Origin: Cryptomeria japonica
Taxonomy: Eukaryota > Streptophyta > Pinopsida > Cupressales > Cupressaceae
Direction: 5' to 3'
DNA: 64,000 nucleotides
Assembly (NCBI RefSeq): GCF_030272615.1
Contig: NC_081410.1
Coordinates: forward strand, 254,497,533 to 254,561,532
Under the pieces are notes generated by a model. The model made no database searches. It was given only the letters and a program-made list of their open reading frames with translations, and was not told the origin of the DNA. This document shows, piece after piece, positions 56,691 to 64,000 of the stretch; within the stretch, counting starts at the first letter, position 1, and each line of letters begins with the position of its first letter. Position numbers and translations under genes: made by a program.

Positions 56691-59600
56691 TTAAGAAAGC
56701 ACTTTCTCTTTTCCAGCTTCATATCCTCTTTCTAAAAATTCATCCTCGCCATGCAAATATTCTTTCCAAATGTCCCGACCTGCTGCACGTTCTTCGCGAA
56801 CATACTCTTGGAACCTAATACACAACTGGAACAGCAAACTGAACTGAGGCATAGGGGGATGACGAATTTTATACTGCATGTCCTCCAGATAACAATCTAC
56901 ATGCTTCAAACCATCCTGCCAGCTGGACCGATTACGCTCAAAACACATGCCTGAATGTAGTTGACCGGCAAAACCAAGGTCCTCGATGGAGTAGGCGATC
57001 TTGTCTGTTCTCAATCTTTTCTCCCAGTCTGGTTGCACTACGTCATCGGACAGATCATTTTTCCATCCCAAAACCATTGATCGGAGGATCGTCTTGCCAA
57101 GTTCCTGCATGTTCTTCAGAATTCCCTCGCATGCATCTTGCTCTTTGTCAATGATCTCTCGTCTCATTCTTCATAGTGATAGTCTAGTACCATTCTTTAA
57201 AAATGTTGATATTGTGGGGGTCCAAGATGGCAGAGAGTGAAGGAATCTGTGCCTGGGTCCAGAAAAGAGTTCTTACAAGAGGAAGAGTTGTAGCAACTAC
57301 CCCATGGATTCTGAGGCATTCCCGTTTTACCTCGAGCAACTTGACCAAAATGGTCTCTCGATGGTGGGCCCTTTCTTTTACCTCTTCAATGATTTGCTCT
57401 CCTCTTTCTTTAAGGCCTTGCATCCATTCCTTGACGGCCTTGGCAGTATCTCGTACTCCTTCAAATTCTGTGGTGGTCCTTTGCGCCAATGCTGTCGGGG
57501 GAATGTGGGATTCGGAAGCATTATGTAATGGTCTTAGGAGTTGATCAATGTACCCCTCGGCCTGCTCAGCACGAACTCGATACATGTCCTTTTCAGCAGT
57601 TATATCTTCGAGTTGTCTGAGCATGTTTTGCACAGAGTCTTTGAATTCCTCCCTTTCCTGTTTCTTGGTAGCTCGTCCGATGGGGACAGTTGTGATGCTA
57701 TAATCAGCTAGTGTAACTTGATCTGTTGGCATGTCGACAGGCGGGGTGGCGATATGGAGGGCATGATTCCTTTGCTCATCTCTGGTTATCCGGGAATATG
57801 CCTTAGGCTTTTTCTTCCCCTTGGATTTTGCTTCATCTATGTGCGAGAAAATGTCCTCCAAGTCAATGGGCAGCTTGGTGGCTGACTTTCGCTAAGCTCG
57901 AGCAATTAACCAATCTTGAGGTATGGTCTAGGTTGATGCTATAGTTAAATTTGCACTCTACTCTTTAATGTTTTCAGTCGGCTCATTGCATATTTGCAGC
58001 TGCTCTGTTACAGGAGGAGTGGAGGAAGTGCCAAGTCCTTTGCTCGCAGCTGAATTCTCTCCTACTTCACTGAACAACTGTCTGGTATCTTCATGTGATG
58101 GTTGTTCTTCAGTCCTTTTAGGCTCGCGGGTCTCATCTGTCCTTTGCTCTCCTTCAACGTTGGAGTCATCCTTGGCAGTACTATGCAGTTGCAATTCATG
58201 GCGCTTTGCTGGGTGGGTTCATGCAATTCAAGCCCTTGAATGGATGGAATCTCTCCTTCCTCCACTTGATTCTCAGGTTCGGCAGACTCAATGGCTCTTA
58301 CCTCTGTATCTAGCATGTCTTGTTCAGGGGGATCATCAACTCCGAATGCGTCAATATTGCTCTGGGAAGGCAGAGCAGGTATATAATCTAGTTCAACTAC
58401 ATCATCAGTTGAACTGGGGTCTTTTGATGATGAAGTTACTTCCGGTCTTCTAATAGGGATCTTCTCCCTTCTTGTTCTCTTAGATGTCTGAGTCCCTCTG
58501 CTGGCTTTAGCCTTCTTCCTTTTCTCGAGCTTTTCAACCTCTTCCTTAGGTGCACTAGAGGTTCCCTCATCTTCAGAGGACTGAGAATCAAGGCTACCCA
58601 TCATGTGGTAGGTGAATTGGACTCCCTCATGAATCAGCCGCTCAATTTGCTGGTGCAACCATTGATCAATGTATCTTCCTGGCGCTGCCATAACCGCCTC
58701 AAAATCAGTCATTGGATCTTGTGACCAATTGATGCCTGGCAAGAGATATCTTACCGCCTCGAATTCCCGAACTTGTAGGCAATTTCCTGAATCCGATAGC
58801 TGATCTGGGACCTGACGATATTCATAGAGTCGCATTTGCTGCACACTCAGCCTTGAATATTTGCGTCATCGGACTTCATAGTCATCAGAGCAGTTCTTCC
58901 AATAATCTTCAACTGACTCCTTCGCTCTATATCGCCTACCATAGGCTCTCTTCGCCAGATTGTCATGATCAAAGCATTTCCTAGGGAAATGTTTCTGTAG
59001 GCCGTAAGAGGCTAGTTTTGCAAGGGATTCTTCGGCTTGAACTAGACTTTTCAGATGGACATCAAGGTTACCTATGATCATAGGGAAGGTGAATCCAGAC
59101 TGCTTTTTGTCTCTGAATAAAGTGTTCGCCGGACGTGATTGCCTTGCGACTTCCAGAAGAACTATCTTGTCGGTTGGGTATCGCGGAAGTCGGAAAGGAG
59201 CACCCTCAAAGCCAGCTATTCAGATGTAGGAGAATCTTGGGAACTGGATGAACCAAGCGCCATACCTTTGTACCAGAATAGTAGCTTTCTCTGAAAGCCT
59301 TATGTCTAGTCTTCCTTGCATCAGCCTGACCAAGCGCATTGTGAAAGCATCATTGACGCGCTCATACTGGCCAACCGCATAGGCAGGGCTATTCTTTTCC
59401 CTTTGAGCTATGTCCTGATAGTGTAGCTGTGGATAACAATCATATATCTTCACCTGATTGGGTCCATTCCCAATTTCACCTTTCATGATTAAACCTGGCA
59501 GTGGCTAGTTTCTGGTGAACATGTAGACCAAATAGGATGTCATGGTAAAATATTTTTTCGCCTCAAGTTCGATCAATTGGGTATGGATGTTGTCACTTAT

Positions 59601-60310
59601 GATCTGGGCCCAGTCAAACTTAGATTTCCCAGCGAAGACCTATTCTGTGAAGTAGAACATCCACTCTTCAAAGTAGTTGGATTGGAGGAGTCCCATAATC
59701 CTGCTGAGCAGTGTAACCATGTCTCCATGGTCATTGTGAAAGTCGCTCCTGGGATCTTTTTCCCAATCCTAATGCTTGGAGGTCTTCTCTCCTTGTTCCA
59801 CTCCTCATTTATCAGTGTTCTGCATTTGGCAAGGTTCATATCATACGCCACCTGCACTTCATCTATAGTTGTTGCTATGGGGTTGTTTGGGAAGGGAATG
59901 TCAAATGCGTCGCCAATGGCTTCAGGAGTGAAGTCAGCGAGAACCATATTCTCAAGGAGTACCAATTTGATGTTTGGTTGGTAGTGTCGGGCAGCCTCTA
60001 CTACCAGTTCATAATTTTGCACTGAAGGGGGAAATCCTACTGCCTGAGCGATGCCACTTTCCATCATCTGCCTAGGCCTGCCATAAGCATTAGGGGAGAA
60101 AACTCGGTCTCTGAAATCTTGAATATCAATGTGCCCCAGGTCAGTATCACCTACATTTTCCCACACACTTTGAACTTTTGATTCCCTCAGTCCTCCTCTC
60201 TGATACTGATATTTCATCTTTTTGACTCTACGAGGGATATCTGACTTGGATGCTCATGACGTTTCGGCTGCACCAGGCGTCTTTGATGATTCTATCGCCG
60301 ATTTAGGCAT
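56691..60310 (-). pseudogene. Antisense LTR gene, nearly full length but broken, unknown function
   Basis: Homologous to the fragments in copies 0 and 1. The likely start is the ATG at 60308-60310 (MPKSAIESSK); the end is GKEKVLS at 56691. The original product would be about 1,150 residues. Order: N-terminal block with HIDIQDFRD and GFPPSVQNYEL (60217-59597), a frameshift, a block with WAQIISDNIHTQL (about 59600) and GAWFIQFPRFSYI (59486-59220), RYRAKESVEDYW (near 58900), a serine- and glutamate-rich linker with a basic stretch KKAKASRGTQTSKRTRREK, and a helical C-terminal part (57861-57184). Then comes a TAG after FKEWY and a last segment (57167-56691). Stops at 59220 and 58866 are TGA where CGA would fit, as expected from cytosine decay. 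The helical middle and WAQII/SYLVY segments faintly recall plant transposon-associated proteins, but I cannot assign a family. Confidence 0.72.
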
Positions 60311-60631
60311 TTATCCTACACAGCCAGACGCAAATTACGAGACGATCTAAAGGAAACAAAGCGGGTTAGATAAAAGGGATATGCTAGCACACAAGGATTA
60401 ATTTGAAAACCGAATTTTAAGAAAGCATGATACTTCAGCTAAAGAGCTTGATTGATTTAGATATGAACATTATGAAGCTCTTGGATTACGAATTTACTTA
60501 TTCGGCTACGGTTCAAGGACTTAGACGATTTCGACTGCTAAATTTACACTTAGACATTTTAGGATTGAATTTCAAAACGGACGAAGCTTAAGATTTTCCT
60601 TAAGTCTGAAAATGCATTTTCTAGGTTGACT

Positions 60632-60639
60632 CCTGGGAA
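60632..60639 (+). repeat. 8-bp target duplication of the hAT element, left
   Basis: CCTGGGAA, identical to 61842-61849. Confidence 0.85.
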
Positions 60640-61841
60640 CAGAGTTCCGTGACTCGAGGCGAGTCACGCGAGTCAACAGGCCGGGTGACCCCTGCCGGGT
60701 CACGGTGACCCTGACCCGGGCTCGGACGGGTCAAAGGGCGTGACTCACCTGACTCGCCGAGTCAGGCGAGTCATTCCCTGACTCACCGAGTCCGAGGGTC
60801 ATGACCCGGCTGGAGTCACTTAATAAAGTGCAGTAAAAAAAAAAAAAAAACATAACATTTTTTAATGACTTTTTTCGCCATTTCCCTTTCTTATAACACC
60901 CGACGCCTTTAGAAAATAGTAAAAGTATTTTTGGCCTCACGGGGCACTGCCCCTCGACCCCGCCCTGTATCGCGACAGGGAACGCGCAAGGGGCGCTGCC
61001 CCCAAACCCCCGTTGAAAAATATAGGGGGAAACCGCACCGATAGAAGTAGGGAAAATCTAACCTCTGACTCTGATTAGGCTCCATATAACAACACAACTT
61101 AGAAATCTTGGTAATTGGTATTTAGATTTAGTATTTCAAATTTCCTATAGTCTCATTTGAAAATGTAATTCTTATACTGTAATACTGTCATACATCTTTT
61201 CAAAACTAGTTTTTCAAGTACTATATGTATATGTATAACTATATCAGCACCACCACCCCGCCACCCCCCTGTCGTCGTCCCCCTGCCGTCCCCAAACTTA
61301 GGCCCTTGGTCCCCCTGTCCCGGAAACACGTCCCCTCGTCCCCAACACCTATGGCTACTCAGACTGGCACATCACAGGCAGAGACTATGGCTACTCAGTC
61401 ATCCAGGACCTACCTTAGACGACTTTCTAGGAGGCAGATAGACGAGGCTGAGCCATAGCCTGAGCCATAGACTTGTTTTTGTTTACACTTTACAGTTACA
61501 TATATGTTTGGGAACATTTGAAGTCATGGATTTTATATACATTGGACAACATTTATAACTCTATATATCTATGTTTTCTAATTCCTTCAGCTACAATTTA
61601 CATTTCTACGCATGTGATGGATGTATGTTTATGTATGTGATCAAATTAGCTTCTATTTGATGATGTTATAGTGTCTTTAAGCTTAATTCAATAATGGGTG
61701 TATGAAACAAGTTTTAAATCGTTAAAAATCTCTAAATTTCAAGGGTTTTCTTATTTTGCCGAGTCATTGCCGAGTCCAAGCCGAGTCACGAGTCGAGTCA
61801 GCCTTGCCGAGTCAGAGCCGAGTCCGAGTCTGGGAACTTTG
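60640..61841 (+). mobile_element. Non-autonomous hAT element with GACTCG-rich ends
   Basis: The left end CAGAGTTCCGTGACTCG and the reverse complement of the right end, CAAAGTTCCCAGACTCG, are imperfect terminal inverted repeats. The 8-bp duplications CCTGGGAA flank both, the size expected for hAT elements. Subterminal zones (60650-60800 and 61755-61830) are packed with CGAGTC and GACTCG words on both strands, likely transposase-binding sites. Internally there is a 24-bp GC-rich unit shared with the young retroelement (near 60948-60975) and a C-rich stretch (61255-61340). A 77-codon frame (61225-61458) may be a transposase C-terminal remnant. At 1.2 kb it cannot encode a transposase. Confidence 0.88.
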
Positions 61842-61849
61842 CCTGGGAA
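61842..61849 (+). repeat. 8-bp target duplication of the hAT element, right
   Basis: CCTGGGAA. Confidence 0.85.
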
Positions 61850-61859
61850 TAGACTTCTA

Positions 61860-63600
61860 ATTTCAATTGCTTTGCCTGATGCCTTATAAACGGGAAAAGA
61901 TGCGGTTTACAGATTTAATCATTTTAATCAATTTTGCACAAACACATCTATCCCATTTTGCATATATTTCAAACGATTTTAAGAGGGACAAAGCAAACTT
62001 ACCTAGCGAAATGAACGGTTTCCTTTGGATTTTGAAAAAAGTCTGTCTTATGCCCTACGTTCTGAAAAGATAAATTCACAACTTGTAAATTTAGAATGGG
62101 AGAGCTCTGCAATTTCAAATTCTAACGGTTAATTCCCTATTCCTAAATTTCGTGCCTAAAATTTGGAGAGGAAAACGTAGTTTAAACACTTAAATTTAGC
62201 AATTTTTTACCTTGGAGATTGGGCGATTTACTTCCTGCGTGATTTTCCTTGGGCGTTTCGAAAACTTAGAGCTCTTGCGATTTCACCTTAAGGCGTGAAA
62301 CTCGAGTGACGACCTGCTCCCCTTTCAAACTTTAACCTTGCGATTTACCTTTGGATCGTGATTTCGGAGGTTTAAAGAGCTTTTGCAGGCTTTATACTTT
62401 AACATTTACGCCCTTTCTGGCGATTTTCAAAGAATGGGGGAGGGTTTTCAAACTTTCAAAACTCGCAATCTCCTCTTCTACGGCGCGATTTCGGGATCAT
62501 GACACGGTTTGCAAACTTAGAAAACTCTAGTGCTTTTATGCCCTATAGTCGCCGAACTTCGACGTTTAGGGGGGGTTTGCAAGCTTCATGAAAAAGTCTT
62601 GTGATTTTGCCTTGGAATGCGATTTTTGGTATTTTATGTTGCTTTTCAGGCTTTGTCGAAAATCGCGATTTTATCTTGTAATGCAAACTTCGGGGTTTTG
62701 GGTTGTTTTTCAAACTTCTAACTTTCTCTCATTCATCCCCCAAATCGCGATTTTCGACAGTTGGGCTGCTTTTGCAAGTTTATACTTTTCGCACTTTACC
62801 TTCATATGCGATTTTCGGCGAATGGGAGGTTTTTGCGAACTTCGGCGATTTGAAAAGGTTTGAAAACTTCGGACTTTCGCACTTTTTCCCTCTAAACACA
62901 AACTTCAACGCTTTGAGGGGTTTTGAAAACTTTTCAACTTTTCGCCATTTCTCCATAATGCACTTTTCGGGATTTTATATTGCTTTGCAAACTTTCTCTT
63001 GTGGCATTTATTCCTTAGATTGCGATTTTTCCCAATACTGCGATTTTCGGCACTTGAAGGAGGTTTGAAAACTTCAGCACTTTGAAAAGGTTTGAAAACT
63101 TCGGACTTTTGAGTCATTTGCAAACTTCGGCATTTTAGAGTCATTTGCAAACTTCTGAAATTTTCACACTTTTACCTTATAAAGCGATTTTCGGTGATTT
63201 GAAGAGTTTTGAAAATTTCACCTTTTCGCACTATTCCTTTATAATGCGAATTTCGGGCTTTGGAGGGTTTTTTGCCAAGCTTTACTTCTTGCATTTTATC
63301 CAATACTGGTGAATTTCGGGATTTTCATCCATTTTGCAAATTTTTAGAAACTCATGTAATTTTCCCCCTCAGTCCGAATTTCAAGATTTTGAGAGGTTTT
63401 GTCGACTTTGACACTTTGTATTTTCTATCTCCTCTATATCCTTTGGCGAAAATCGGCTCTTTGGATCCTTATGCGACCTTCAGACGCTTTATCTTTTACT
63501 TGGGGGATTTTGCAAGCTTCTGCCATTTCTCACCTAACTTAGGCGATTTCGCAAGTTTAAACGATCTCTTGGAATTTTAAATGCTCGAAGGTTAAACTGA
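61860..63600 (+). repeat. CGATTTTCGG-rich filler of copy 3
   Basis: Irregular recurrence of GCGATTTTCGG, TTTGCAAACTTC and GAGGTTTT words every 40-60 bp. Similar words fill 5640-6400 and 49880-51200. Frames of 90-120 codons here are produced by the repeat. Confidence 0.65.
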
Positions 63601-63736
63601 TCTTATGGATTTCCAGGCTTCCGCTCATGACATCATCATCTCATGGACTGATTACAGGCATGCTCAAAAGGATGCGAGACACCCTGCGCAGAACTCAACA
63701 GGGCGAAGGCGAAAAGACCAAAAAGAGGAAAGGGGA

Positions 63737-63753
63737 CCCTGTCAGCGACAGGG
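63737..63753 (+). other. Conserved terminal hairpin, copy 3
   Basis: CCCTGTC, loop AGC, GACAGGG form a perfect 7-bp stem. Confidence 0.7.
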
Positions 63754-63778
63754 AGCGTGTGCAACGCACAACAGGTTG

Positions 63779-64000
63779 AAATGTAGGGATAAAAGATGCA
63801 CATGGAAACAAAGGTCCACAAGCCCGCTAAGGAAAAGTGGAAAGGTAGTAGGGATTTAGACATTCCAGAACCTTACAAACAACTTTGCAAGAGATGAACT
63901 AATATGGAAAACTCCAAAGGCCCACAAGAAACAAACAAGTGGAAGCATGGAGGCACAGGGAATCAGTGTTCAGAAGAAAAGCATGCCAACATGAGAAATC
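63779..64000 (+). other. No gene seen
   Basis: Short purine-rich flank with no recognisable element end. Confidence 0.4.

Larger units (their letters stand above)
55569..63773 (+). mobile_element. TGTTGACG-family unit, copy 3, carrying an antisense gene
   Basis: It starts TGTTGACG and ends CACAACA. The flanks are GATTG (55564-55568) and GGTTG (63774-63778), one base different. Length is 8.2 kb, or about 7.0 kb without the hAT insertion at 60640-61841. The first 1.1 kb match the other copies. Then comes the antisense gene (56691-60310), then a long region rich in CGATTTTCGG and CAAACTTC words (61860-63600), then the terminal hairpin (63737-63753). Either it is an exceptionally long solo or 3' LTR, or the whole unit is a non-autonomous element with LTR-like ends. 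Confidence 0.8.

Overview
The window is intergenic DNA from a land plant with a large, retrotransposon-filled genome. It has no bacterial-type genes and no complete host gene. Nested Ty3/gypsy LTR elements, many old solo LTRs, hAT transposon remains and very few coding exons suggest a gymnosperm such as a conifer, but nothing in the sequence proves the clade. Almost every feature below is a mobile element or a relic of one. Most boundaries rest on TG...CA termini plus matching 5-bp target duplications read directly from the sequence.

Layout. 1-6963: three pieces of one large LTR family, here called the TGTTGACG family after its left end. They are copy 0 at 1-2901, a fragment at 2902-3872, and copy 1 at 3873-6478 followed by a tRNA-Arg-type primer-binding site. 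6964-14399: a complete gag-only LTR element with duplication GCAGG. 14400-17725: broken gypsy integrases on both strands around a solo LTR at 15760-16798. 17726-20158: another solo LTR. 21045-24968: a broken hAT transposase split by an LTR-like block. 24969-25815: an LTR with a tRNA-Met primer site. 25816-30607: AT-rich DNA without recognisable genes. 30613-36309: a very young minus-strand gag-protease element with 310-bp LTRs that differ at one position. 36539-40764: solo copy 4 of the TGTTGACG family. 41552-43272: a decayed relative of the young element. 43942-46005: a solo LTR. 47564-47895: a minus-strand 3' LTR. 48473-51324: solo copy 2. 51330-55568: no clear genes, one candidate host exon. 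55569-63773: copy 3, the longest, carrying a 3.6-kb broken antisense gene and a 1.2-kb hAT insertion.

The most interesting system is the TGTTGACG family. At least five members share their termini. Three of them (copies 0, 1 and 3) carry, inside the LTR-like unit and on the opposite strand to the apparent primer-binding site, a homologous open reading frame of about 1,150 codons with no function I recognise. Two solo members (2 and 4) lack it. All five complete right ends carry a short hairpin whose arms change in a compensating way. Each copy also has its own tandem-repeat filler next to the start of the antisense gene. TATA boxes read on the antisense strand, while the one visible primer site reads on the sense strand, so the true direction of the element is unresolved.

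Two further elements look like non-autonomous gag carriers: the 7.4-kb GCAGG element (gag plus degenerate protease, in-frame amber codon, no reverse transcriptase) and the young 5.7-kb element (gag-protease fused in frame to an integrase tail). Both would need enzymes from partner elements to move.
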